Positions 15,812-23,100 of a stretch of 37,967 nucleotides of DNA are shown one piece after another. The position numbers and the translations under genes are program-made. Each line of letters begins with the position of its first letter. Position 1 is the first letter of the stretch. The stretch spans positions 1 through 37,967 of the forward strand of contig JAZRUV010000024.1 of NCBI GenBank assembly GCA_045652705.1, read 5' to 3'. The DNA is from UMGS1649 sp045652705. Lineage in GTDB: Bacteria > Bacillota > Clostridia > TANB77 > CAG-465. The notes beneath the pieces were generated by a model. That model saw only the letters and a program-made list of their open reading frames with translations. It was not told where the DNA came from and searched no databases.

Positions 15812-15819
15812 GCTATAAT
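15791..15819 (+). promoter_or_regulatory. Rightward promoter (repressor-integrase)
   Basis: Full consensus: TTGACA (15791-15796), 17 bases, TATAAT (15814-15819). The leader of about 80 bases contains a hairpin (15855-15860 with 15875-15880, extended by T/A runs). Confidence 0.85.
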
Positions 15820-15820
15820 G

Positions 15821-15848
15821 ATTATACTAAGATAAATACAAAAGTCAA
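15821..15848 (-). promoter_or_regulatory. Leftward promoter (xis-rep operon)
   Basis: On the minus strand TTGACT (15848-15843), a 16-base spacer and TATAAT (15826-15821). Its -10 box is one base from the rightward -10 box, so polymerase cannot occupy both at once. Confidence 0.75.
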
Positions 15849-15904
15849 TATAAAAATTGCATTTTTTTGAAAAAGCAATTATATTTAACAAGGAAGGTGT
15901 TTTT

Positions 15905-16726
15905 ATGGATAATGCAACTAAAATAAAAAATGGGTATAACAAGCGTTTCCCTACATTATTGAGAGAGTTAATGGAAACAACTGGAGCAACACAAGAAGAT
16001 TTGGCAGAAGCGGTTGGAGTTACTAGACAAAGTATAGGAAAATATATGAACGGTGAAGCCGTTGTGGACATAGAAAAGTTTTTAAAAATAGTTAGTTTTT
16101 TTAAAGATAAAAAAGGTATAGATTATTCAACAGATTATTGGTTGGGTAATAGCAATACGCAAGGACAAAACGATAAAGATATAATACATTATTCGGACAA
16201 ATGTATACAAAACTTGAAGCGTTATCAAAAGGACGGTTGTACAAGATATTCAATAGAACAACTAATAAATAATGAAAAATTTATACAGGCCTTTGAAAAT
16301 TATGTGATTAATAATAACATGCAAGAAGTTTTTTATAAAAATGAGATATTGAAAGACTATTATGCATTTAACGTCTATAATATTAACTACTGTGCTGATT
16401 ATGAAGTACATGATTTATCTAAATATGCGTTTGCAGAATTTTTAGAGATTATACCATTAATGAAAGAGGCGGTATATAAAGACTTAACTAAAAATAAATA
16501 CATGATATTTGAGATAATGGCTAAGTTAAGAAAAGATTATTTAGAAGAATATAATAGACAAAAAAAATTTAGAGAAGAAGAACCTCTTAATATGGATAGT
16601 TATATAAAAATATTGAAAAGTGCTTCAAAAGATAGCAAATATATAGAAGAGTGTAAAAAACTATTAAAAGAATATAATAACTATATTCTAAAAACAAAAG
16701 GTGATACTAACTTGCTATTTAAATAG
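15905..16726 (+). CDS. CI-like XRE-family repressor
   Basis: A 273-residue protein from ATG 15905, preceded by AAGGAAGG. The N-terminal helix-turn-helix (about residues 20-65) reads LMETTGATQEDLAEAVGVTR, QSIGKYMNGEAV, a classic lambda-repressor-type domain. The long helical C-terminal region (about 100-273) shows no LexA/CI-type serine-lysine peptidase motif that I can see. Induction may therefore work by an anti-repressor or binding partner, as with the Stl repressors of phage satellites, rather than self-cleavage. It lies 12 bases before the integrase in the same operon and faces the xis-rep operon. Its likely job is to hold the element integrated by repressing the leftward promoter. Confidence 0.85.
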   Translation: MDNATKIKNGYNKRFPTLLRELMETTGATQEDLAEAVGVTRQSIGKYMNGEAVVDIEKFLKIVSFFKDKKGIDYSTDYWLGNSNTQGQNDKDIIHYSDKCIQNLKRYQKDGCTRYSIEQLINNEKFIQAFENYVINNNMQEVFYKNEILKDYYAFNVYNINYCADYEVHDLSKYAFAEFLEIIPLMKEAVYKDLTKNKYMIFEIMAKLRKDYLEEYNRQKKFREEEPLNMDSYIKILKSASKDSKYIEECKKLLKEYNNYILKTKGDTNLLFK

Positions 16727-16738
16727 AAGGAGGAAATA

Positions 16739-17866
16739 ATGGCAATACGAGAATTAGTTAAGAACAAGAAATACAAAATAGAACTTGCTATAGCATATAG
16801 TGGTGACAAAAGGAAAAGGCATTATGAAATATTTTATGGTGGAAAAAAAGAGGCATTGTTAAGAGAAAATGAACTAAAGTTGCAGTTGAAAAACAATACA
16901 TTTGTCAACAAGAATAAAATTACTGTAAAAGAATTGCTAGAAGAGTGGTTGGAATATTCAAAGCCCAATTGGTCTCCTAAAACATATATAAATAATGTTC
17001 ATTGGGTAGATAATATAGTTAAATGTATAGGACATATACGTTTGCAAGATGTAACGTCTAAATTGCTAGAAGATTTTTATAATGAATTAAAAACGGCTAC
17101 AACCTACTCTGACAAGACTATACAACATCATTACACTATAATATCTACGGCGTTTAATAAGGCGGTTAAGTGGGGATATATAAACAATAACCCTAATAGC
17201 AAAATAGAAAAGCCAAAAGTTAGAAAAAAAGAAATAGAGTGTTATTCGCCCGAAGAAGTAGACAAACTTATTAGTGCTATACAAGAAGAGCCACTAAAAT
17301 ATCAAGCGTTAATAATGCTTGCCATAGATAGCGGAGCAAGAAGAGGAGAAATAACTGGTCTTACTTGGGACGATATAGACTTTAAAAATAATACAATGGA
17401 TATAAACAAGGCAACGCAATATGTAAAAGAATTGGGAGTATTTGAAAAAGAGACAAAGACGGCAACAAGTAATAGAATAATCTACTTGTCTAATACTACA
17501 ATAAATATTTTAAGAAGATATAGAAAAGAACAACTAGAGAAACAATTAAGGCTAGGAAGTAAGTGGGAGAATAGCAAACGAGTATTTACAACGGAGTTTG
17601 GAGCGGATATGCACCCCGACACTCCGTCGCAAATATTAGAAAAGATAATTAAAAGACATAATTTAAAGAGGATAACATTTCATGGGTTAAGACACACTAG
17701 TATTTCGTTACAAATATCTAGTGGTATACAAGCACAAATTATTAGCAGAAGAGCGGGACATTCTAGTTTAGCGGTGACACATAGTACATATAGTCATTTC
17801 TTTGAAAATGAATTTGTAGAAGTAGCCAATAAAATGGACTCTATATTAAGTGTAAAAACAGTATAA
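16739..17866 (+). CDS. int: Tyrosine recombinase / integrase (Tn916-lambda type)
   Basis: A 375-residue integrase with a strong AAGGAGG before ATG 16739. An N-terminal arm-binding domain (about 1-60, including KKYKIELAIAYSGDKRKRHY) is followed by a SAM-like core-binding domain (KITVKELLEEWLEYSKPNWS onward) and the catalytic domain. The catalytic residues are present: R201 in GARRGE, a lysine in the ETKTATSNR hairpin, H315-G-L-R318-H, H341 and the nucleophile Y351 in HSTYSHFF. It would integrate the element at the anticodon-loop core of tRNA-fMet. A terminator follows at once. Confidence 0.95.
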   Translation: MAIRELVKNKKYKIELAIAYSGDKRKRHYEIFYGGKKEALLRENELKLQLKNNTFVNKNKITVKELLEEWLEYSKPNWSPKTYINNVHWVDNIVKCIGHIRLQDVTSKLLEDFYNELKTATTYSDKTIQHHYTIISTAFNKAVKWGYINNNPNSKIEKPKVRKKEIECYSPEEVDKLISAIQEEPLKYQALIMLAIDSGARRGEITGLTWDDIDFKNNTMDINKATQYVKELGVFEKETKTATSNRIIYLSNTTINILRRYRKEQLEKQLRLGSKWENSKRVFTTEFGADMHPDTPSQILEKIIKRHNLKRITFHGLRHTSISLQISSGIQAQIISRRAGHSSLAVTHSTYSHFFENEFVEVANKMDSILSVKTV

Positions 17867-17891
17867 AAAGGTGAATTTTGTTCACCTTTTT
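17866..17891 (+). terminator. Terminator after integrase
   Basis: A 10-bp stem AAAAGGTGAA/TTCACCTTTT with a five-base loop, overlapping the final base of the stop codon. Confidence 0.85.
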
Positions 17892-17921
17892 ATTTGCTTA
17901 ATATGAATTTATGTCTAATGC

Positions 17922-18119
17922 CTATTTGATAGTAAATATATCGTTTGGCGTGCATTCTAGAACCTTGCACAATTTTTCTAATGTTTCAAATCTTATTGCA
18001 GTAGTGGTATTGTTCATTATATCACTAATGCTTTGGTAATTAGACTCCATTTGTTTTACAAGCCAATATTTAGTCTTTCCTTTTTCTTTTAATATTTCTT
18101 TGATATTTAATTTTATCAC
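17922..18119 (-). CDS. Small XRE-family regulator (65 aa)
   Basis: A leftward 65-residue protein. GTG 18119 is preferred because GAGGTGG lies about seven bases upstream; the upstream GTG overlaps that site. It is a single Cro/CI-type helix-turn-helix: IKEILKEKGKTKYWLVKQME, YQSISDIMN, FETLEKLCKVLECTPNDIF. Proteins of this size and pattern (YozG-like) are autorepressors or antitoxin-like regulators. It faces away from a 44-residue membrane peptide gene, with a palindrome in its own promoter. Confidence 0.85.
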   Translation of the reverse strand: MIKLNIKEILKEKGKTKYWLVKQMESNYQSISDIMNNTTTAIRFETLEKLCKVLECTPNDIFTIK

Positions 18120-18134
18120 GTTTACCACCTCACT

Positions 18135-18163
18135 ATTATATTTTAAGCAAAACTTTGCTACAA
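18135..18163 (-). promoter_or_regulatory. Promoter/operator of the small XRE gene
   Basis: On the minus strand TTGTAG (18163-18158), 17 bases, TATAAT (18140-18135). The palindrome AGCAAAACTTTGCT (18146-18159) lies across spacer and -35, a natural autorepression site. Confidence 0.65.
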
Positions 18164-18180
18164 TATAACTATGCTACACC

Positions 18181-18210
18181 TTGACTATGCTCGAGGTTAT
18201 GTGGTACAAT
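18181..18210 (+). promoter_or_regulatory. Promoter of the 44-aa membrane peptide gene
   Basis: TTGACT (18181-18186), 18 bases, TACAAT (18205-18210), with GGGG about nine bases before ATG 18236. Confidence 0.55.
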
Positions 18211-18235
18211 TTGAGTGTAAAAAGGGGTATAAACT

Positions 18236-18370
18236 ATGGGACATACAAAAAAAGACCGTATAAATGGCTCACAGAAGGCTCAAATTGTAAAAAATACCTT
18301 GATTATATTAGGACTTATAATTATTTATATTATTTTAGAAATTATATTATATAGATTAAAATATTTATAA
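18236..18370 (+). CDS. 44-aa single-span membrane peptide
   Basis: A short frame with its own promoter and a GGGG ribosome binding site. The product has a basic hydrophilic N terminus (MGHTKKDRINGSQKAQIVKN) followed by one strongly hydrophobic helix rich in Ile/Leu and a basic tail (YRLKYL). Size and layout resemble small membrane toxins or phage-exclusion peptides, but no family can be assigned. It is transcribed away from the XRE regulator with only 116 bases between the two starts. Confidence 0.6.
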   Translation: MGHTKKDRINGSQKAQIVKNTLIILGLIIIYIILEIILYRLKYL

Positions 18371-18483
18371 GACTCTTTATAAAACGACAATTGTTTTTAT
18401 GTGTGAGGATAAAGCGGTAATAAAGGTGGGTACAAGGTTTTGAAAAAATAGGGGTAACCCTTTGGGAAAGGAGGAAAAAATTA

Positions 18484-18849
18484 ATGGAAAATAATAATAA
18501 AAAATCGTTTGGAATAATAAGCATACTAGTATCAATAGCTGGTTTAGGGATGAGTATTGTTTCACTTAATAAGATATTAACATCGTCTATATTAAGTGAT
18601 GTGTCTTCTTCTACAACATTAATATGGATAGCATTAATTTTAGGGGTAGTAGCTGTTATTTTAGGAATAATAACATTAAAAAGTAAAACAGATAAGTTTA
18701 AGGCAATATCAAGCATTGTGATAGGGATAATAATCGTAGTATTATTTATATTTTATATGTTTGTTAATTCTACGGTAGAAAATACATTAAACGATGTTCA
18801 AAAAGAATTGAGTGGAGTTAATATATCATTTGAAAAAATATTGAGGTAA
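18484..18849 (+). CDS. Three-span small membrane protein (121 aa), element cargo
   Basis: ATG 18484 follows AAAGGAGG. Three hydrophobic helices are visible at about residues 9-30, 46-66 and 74-96, with a polar loop between the first two and a short amphipathic tail. No recognised motif. It is 13 bases ahead of the zinc-ribbon/FxLYD gene and likely co-transcribed with it. Function unknown; it belongs to the accessory module of the integrated element. Confidence 0.75.
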   Translation: MENNNKKSFGIISILVSIAGLGMSIVSLNKILTSSILSDVSSSTTLIWIALILGVVAVILGIITLKSKTDKFKAISSIVIGIIIVVLFIFYMFVNSTVENTLNDVQKELSGVNISFEKILR

Positions 18850-18862
18850 GGGAGGAATTTAT

Positions 18863-19342
18863 ATGTCAATAAAATTGTGTAAAGAGTGTGGCACGGAAAT
18901 TAGTAAAGATGCAAAAGCGTGCCCAAAATGTGGAAAGGATAATAGAAATTTTTTTGCTAAACACAAGGTTTTAACGTTTATACTAGTAGTTATAGTAATC
19001 ATTGCTGTGGGAGCATCATCTGGCGATAATAGCACAAGCACAAATACAAATAAAGTACAAAATGTAATAAATGAGGAAAAGTTTACTCTAGTTTCTGACA
19101 AATCTACAACAGACTCATTAGGAACAACATATATTGAGGGTAAAATAAAGAATAACACAGATAAGGAATATTCGTATGTACAAGTTACATTCAATTTATA
19201 TGATAAAGACGGGGCACAATTAGGTACAGCAATAGATAATATAAATAATTTAGAACCTAATGGTATTTGGAAATATAAAGCAATGGGTTTGGTAACTGAA
19301 AAAGTTGCTAGTTATAAGCTTGTAGAAATTACAGGGTGGTAA
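18863..19342 (+). CDS. Zinc-ribbon, membrane-anchored FxLYD-domain protein
   Basis: A 159-residue protein with a strong GGAGG. The N-terminal zinc ribbon has two CxxC knuckles (LCKECGTEI, ACPKCGK), then one transmembrane helix (about 34-52), a Ser/Thr/Asn-rich linker and a C-terminal FxLYD-like beta domain (YVQVTFNLYDKDGAQLGTA, NLEPNGIWKYKA). The expected topology is a cytoplasmic ribbon and extracellular FxLYD domain. Such proteins are common but uncharacterised in Firmicutes. Its presence as cargo on a mobile element suggests a cell-surface trait; that is inference. Confidence 0.8.
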   Translation: MSIKLCKECGTEISKDAKACPKCGKDNRNFFAKHKVLTFILVVIVIIAVGASSGDNSTSTNTNKVQNVINEEKFTLVSDKSTTDSLGTTYIEGKIKNNTDKEYSYVQVTFNLYDKDGAQLGTAIDNINNLEPNGIWKYKAMGLVTEKVASYKLVEITGW

Positions 19343-19398
19343 ATAACATAAGCAATATAGAATAAAAAGTACATTATATTTTTACAAGGAGAAAAAAT

Positions 19399-19860
19399 AT
19401 GGAAATAAAAAAGGTAGATACAATAATAAATGGTAAAATAGTTTGTAGTAATTGTAATACAAAAAATAAAATTAATAGAGGTTATTGCTATATGTGCGGG
19501 AAAGAGCTAGAAGTAAGCAAAGAAGAATTGGTGAACCATGAATTAAATAATAATAGTACGAATAAAAAAATATGGAATATTATAAGCGTATTAGTAATTT
19601 TGTTAATATTAATAGCTGGGATAATTTTATTACAAAAAGGTTTGGTTTATGAAATACCTTCAAGAGAATTTTCTATGTACAAGATTGAAGAGTATGTCGG
19701 TGGTGACGCGTACAATGGTATAATAGAAGCCTCTATTAGAGGAGGAGAAATAGCGGGAGCTACAATGGCAAAAAGTATTTATATATGCAGTGGTGTAGTA
19801 ACAATGGCTATTGTTTTTGGTTCTGCTATCATTATTAGAAAACTAAAATGTAATGGATAA
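19399..19860 (+). CDS. Zinc-ribbon membrane protein (153 aa), element cargo
   Basis: ATG 19399 follows AAGGAG. The N-terminal zinc ribbon has two CxxC pairs (VCSNCNT, YCYMCGKE), a transmembrane helix at about 59-80, an exposed segment of about 45 residues and a second helix at about 125-145 ending RKLKCNG. The enclosed loop would face outside. Function unknown. The last gene before the element's right-hand terminator; it shares its domain style with the preceding FxLYD protein. Confidence 0.75.
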   Translation: MEIKKVDTIINGKIVCSNCNTKNKINRGYCYMCGKELEVSKEELVNHELNNNSTNKKIWNIISVLVILLILIAGIILLQKGLVYEIPSREFSMYKIEEYVGGDAYNGIIEASIRGGEIAGATMAKSIYICSGVVTMAIVFGSAIIIRKLKCNG

Positions 19861-19910
19861 TTAAATACATAATAATATATTCAATCATTAAAATAAAATA
19901 ACTATAAATT

Positions 19911-19934
19911 AAAGAGGCAAATGCCTCTTTTTTT
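19911..19934 (+). terminator. Terminator of the cargo operon
   Basis: Stem AAAGAGGC/GCCTCTTT with a four-base loop and a seven-T run. Confidence 0.85.
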
Positions 19935-19940
19935 AAATTC

Positions 19941-19957
19941 CGTCGCTTTTCCGTCGC
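19941..19957. repeat. Right copy of 17-bp CGTCGC repeat, candidate integrase arm site
   Basis: Identical to 14147-14163 and in the same orientation; it lies 78 bases inside the right core. Confidence 0.65.
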
Positions 19958-19980
19958 TTTTTTGACGAATATAAAAAAAT

Positions 19981-20002
19981 ACCAAACCTTGAAAGGCTTG
20001 GT
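19981..20002 (-). terminator. Element-supplied terminator of tRNA-fMet
   Basis: On the minus strand a 10-bp stem with one G-U pair is followed by a T-rich run. It is a near-copy of 13957-13978, so the element carries its own version of the tRNA 3' end and terminator. Confidence 0.75.
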
Positions 20003-20007
20003 AACGC

Positions 20008-20083
<76 letters not shown>

Positions 20084-20095
20084 ATGCATGAATAT

Positions 20096-20124
20096 AGTAT
20101 AATATATTTATATGCAAATGTCAA
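20096..20124 (-). promoter_or_regulatory. Promoter of tRNA-fMet
   Basis: On the minus strand TTGACA (20124-20119), 17 bases, TATACT (20101-20096), 12 bases before the tRNA 5' end. Confidence 0.85.
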
Positions 20125-20154
20125 CAAAAATATGTTAAAATATTCAAAAATATG

Positions 20155-20183
20155 TTGACTTTTATTTTAACAAAACATATAAT
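20155..20183 (+). promoter_or_regulatory. Promoter of the 112-aa gene
   Basis: TTGACT (20155-20160), 17 bases, TATAAT (20178-20183); divergent from the tRNA-fMet promoter. Confidence 0.75.
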
Positions 20184-20235
20184 CATTATGTAAACGAAAA
20201 AAGAGCTCTAATAAATATTTTTATAGGGGGAAACT

Positions 20236-20574
20236 ATGTATAACAAGGCTAGATTTAATAAATTAGTTGGAATACCAGGATGCTGTCAAACTGTACAACA
20301 AATTAAAGATGTAAAGCTACCTAAGCGTGCACTTGTAATAGGTGACGGGAACATATACGTTACAGAACGACCCAAATTAATGTTGCATCTTGTTTGTGAA
20401 ACAGGCGAAACTATTGAAAAAGATATCTATAACAAAGTGAAAGCCTATTTTGCGATTGAGATAACAAAAAAGTTTTTCAAACAATTGGAACAACATATGA
20501 AAGATTATATATTTATAGTGGATAATGCAGATGTTGTCAATCTTGACAATTTGTTTTTACAGATGATAAAGTAG
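20236..20574 (+). CDS. Conserved-looking small protein, function unknown (112 aa)
   Basis: ATG 20236 follows AGGGGG. The 112-residue soluble protein has no signal peptide. Visible features are a CC pair in GIPGCCQTVQQ, a beta-type segment ALVIGDGNIYVTERP and a helical C-terminal half ending NLDNLFLQMIK. I do not recognise the family. It is monocistronic, with its own consensus promoter and a strong terminator, just outside the integrated element on the tRNA's 5' side, so it is probably chromosomal. Confidence 0.75.
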   Translation: MYNKARFNKLVGIPGCCQTVQQIKDVKLPKRALVIGDGNIYVTERPKLMLHLVCETGETIEKDIYNKVKAYFAIEITKKFFKQLEQHMKDYIFIVDNADVVNLDNLFLQMIK

Positions 20575-20578
20575 TGTC

Positions 20579-20610
20579 AAATAAACTCAGGCTACCGCCT
20601 GAGTTTATTT
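20579..20610 (+). terminator. Terminator of the 112-aa gene
   Basis: A perfect 14-bp stem (20579-20592 with 20597-20610), a TACC loop and a T-rich right arm. Confidence 0.8.
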
Positions 20611-20658
20611 AATATATGGACAAAATATTGGAAATATTGGAAAGTTTAATTATCATAG

Positions 20659-20687
20659 TTGTAAAAAGTATATACTTATGGTATAAT
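20659..20687 (+). promoter_or_regulatory. Promoter of the secG operon
   Basis: TTGTAA (20659-20664), 17 bases, TATAAT (20682-20687), 33 bases before the secG start codon. Confidence 0.65.
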
Positions 20688-20720
20688 ACATACTGTTAAA
20701 TGAAGACTGGAGGGAATAAA

Positions 20721-20960
20721 ATGATTGGATGGATTGCATGGGTGCTTATAGGATTAACACTAGTAGTAGGAGTAGCAATAATAATAATAGTAATGATGCA
20801 AAGTTCTAAAGAAGGTTCTTCTACTGCATATGGCAACAATACATTCTATGGCTCAAATAAAGGAAAAACACTAGATGGAATACTTTCTAAATATACAGTG
20901 GTTTTAGGAATTGCGTTTATTATTTTATGCTTTTTAACTACAATTGCTGTAACTAAGTAA
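20721..20960 (+). CDS. secG: Preprotein translocase subunit SecG
   Basis: A 79-residue protein; ATG 20721 is chosen for the GGAGGG at 20709-20714 (the ATG at 20700 has none). Two transmembrane helices (about 2-24 and 56-76) flank the conserved SecG loop MMQSSKEGSSTAYGNNTFYG. SecG assists SecYE during SecA-driven protein export. secG directly before rnr is a conserved Firmicute arrangement, and rnr starts ten bases after its stop. Confidence 0.93.
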   Translation: MIGWIAWVLIGLTLVVGVAIIIIVMMQSSKEGSSTAYGNNTFYGSNKGKTLDGILSKYTVVLGIAFIILCFLTTIAVTK

Positions 20961-20970
20961 TAGGGTGAAT

Positions 20971-23097
20971 ATGAAATTTGATGAAAGAAAACAAAAAATA
21001 TTAGAATTTGTAAATTCTAAAGAATACAAACTAATGACTGTGAAACAAATCGCAGCCTTGTTTGGTGTTCCTAAAGAAGAAATAAAAGAATTAGGAAAAA
21101 TAATAAATAAGCTTGAGGCTCAAGGTGAAATATATATAGACGATAGTAAACGTATATGCACATTAAATGGAGCTTCAAAGTATGTATGTAAATATGAAGC
21201 CAAATCCAAAGGGTTTGGTTTTGCTCGTGTTATATCGGAGAATACGGATGTCCAAGATGTTTATATATCTAAGGAAAATGTTAATGGAGCTTTTGATAAA
21301 GACATCATCCTAGTAGATGTTATACACCCTAGAGAGCCAGGCAAAAATCTAGAGGGGAAAGTAATAAAGATAATACAAAGAGGGGAAGCTACGTTTGTAG
21401 GAATAGTAAGAAAGAACGACACGTTTGGTTTTGTTGAAGTATTAAATGGTAGTATTAATGATGTATATATACCATATAAATTAATGCAAGGTGTAGAGAA
21501 CAATGATAGAGTAGTTGTGAAAATTACTAAATATCCTACACAAAACAGAAAAGCAGAAGGTAAAATAATTGAAATTATAGGGCATGAAGCGGATAAAGAC
21601 ATTGAACAAGCTGTTATATTAGCAAGTCATAATATAGTGGAAAAGTTTCCAAAAGCAGTTATACAACAAGCTGAACAAGTTGCAGATATTACTGATCAAG
21701 ATTTAATAAGCAGAGTAGATTTAAGAGAAAAGAATATATATACTATAGATGGTGATGATGCAAAAGACTTAGACGATGCAATATGTGTTGAAAAAATATC
21801 TGATGAGGAGTATAAGCTATCTGTACATATAGCTGATGTAAGTCATTATGTGAAAGAAAATTCTGCAATAGATAAAGAAGCACTAAAAAGAGGGACAAGC
21901 ATATATACACCAGGAAGAGTAATTCCTATGCTTCCAAGAAGTTTATCCAATGGTATATGCAGTTTGACAGAAGGGGAACCAAGACTTGCGCTATCTGTGG
22001 ATATGGTAATAAATAATAAAGCAGAAGTAACGTTTAGTACAATCTATAAATCTGTTATACAGTCAAACAAAAGAATGACTTATGAAAAAGTTGAACAAGT
22101 GCTAGGGGGTAACATTCCACAAGATTATGCACAATATGTAAATGATATATTTTTAATGAGAGAACTGGCTAATGTGTTAAGGCAAAAAAGAGAAAAGTCT
22201 GGCAGTATTAATTTTAATATTCCGGAAACGAAATTTGTTTTAGACGAACAAGGTGAAGTGATAGATTTGGGGCCATATATAGTAGGTGAGGCTAATAATA
22301 TAATTGAAGAGTTTATGCTAGTAACAAATAAAGTTGTAGCAAAAACATTCAGAGAACTTGATGCGCCTTTTATATATAGAATACACGAAACACCGGACAC
22401 AGAAAAGCTTAGAGAATTGAATGAAACGTTAAAAAACATGGGAAGCAGCATAAAGGGGATAAATAAAATACATCCTAAGGCGCTAGCCACTGTTCTAGAC
22501 GATTTCGCTTTTGATAAAAAACAGTATATGATAGTTTCAAAACTTGTGTTAAGGGCATTAAAACTTGCAAAATATGCAGACGTATGTATGGGACATTTTG
22601 GACTTAATTTTAAAGATTACACACATTTTACATCTCCAATTAGAAGATATCCAGATCTGTTTATACATAGAGTTATATCTAGTTATATAGATAGTGGCTA
22701 TGTAATGGAACAAAAAGAATACACAAGGCTAAAAAACAAAGCTGCAAAGGTATCTGTTATAGCTAGTGATACTGAAAAAACAGCGACAGAAGTCGAAAGA
22801 GATTTTGATGACCTATTTATGGCAAAATATATGGCAAACCATTTGGGAGACGAATATGATGGGGTAATTTCATCTGTTACAGCATTTGGTATATACGTAA
22901 AACTAGATAATACAGTAGAGGGTCTTGTAAGCCTTACAAATCTTGCAGACGATTATTACGTATATAACGAGAAAAACATGATGTTAATTGGTGAGAGAAC
23001 GGGTAAGAAATATGAAATAGGTCAAAAAGTAAAGGTGAAAGTTATAAGAACAAGTATTGAACTTAGGCAAATAGATTTTATAATTGTGGAGGAGTAA
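20971..23097 (+). CDS. rnr: Ribonuclease R
   Basis: A 708-residue 3'-5' exoribonuclease of the RNB family; ATG 20971 has AGGGTGA upstream. Domains in order: N-terminal helix-turn-helix (1-60), two cold-shock/OB domains (for example KSKGFGFARVISENTDVQDV, DTFGFVEVL), the RNB catalytic domain with the metal-binding YTIDGDDAKDLDDAI, HFTSPIRRYPDLFIHR, and a C-terminal S1 domain (GVISSVTAFGIYVKLDNTVE). It degrades structured RNA and works in RNA quality control. It is shorter than proteobacterial RNase R because the basic C-terminal tail is missing, as is usual in this group. Confidence 0.96.
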   Translation: MKFDERKQKILEFVNSKEYKLMTVKQIAALFGVPKEEIKELGKIINKLEAQGEIYIDDSKRICTLNGASKYVCKYEAKSKGFGFARVISENTDVQDVYISKENVNGAFDKDIILVDVIHPREPGKNLEGKVIKIIQRGEATFVGIVRKNDTFGFVEVLNGSINDVYIPYKLMQGVENNDRVVVKITKYPTQNRKAEGKIIEIIGHEADKDIEQAVILASHNIVEKFPKAVIQQAEQVADITDQDLISRVDLREKNIYTIDGDDAKDLDDAICVEKISDEEYKLSVHIADVSHYVKENSAIDKEALKRGTSIYTPGRVIPMLPRSLSNGICSLTEGEPRLALSVDMVINNKAEVTFSTIYKSVIQSNKRMTYEKVEQVLGGNIPQDYAQYVNDIFLMRELANVLRQKREKSGSINFNIPETKFVLDEQGEVIDLGPYIVGEANNIIEEFMLVTNKVVAKTFRELDAPFIYRIHETPDTEKLRELNETLKNMGSSIKGINKIHPKALATVLDDFAFDKKQYMIVSKLVLRALKLAKYADVCMGHFGLNFKDYTHFTSPIRRYPDLFIHRVISSYIDSGYVMEQKEYTRLKNKAAKVSVIASDTEKTATEVERDFDDLFMAKYMANHLGDEYDGVISSVTAFGIYVKLDNTVEGLVSLTNLADDYYVYNEKNMMLIGERTGKKYEIGQKVKVKVIRTSIELRQIDFIIVEE

Positions 23098-23100
23098 ATT

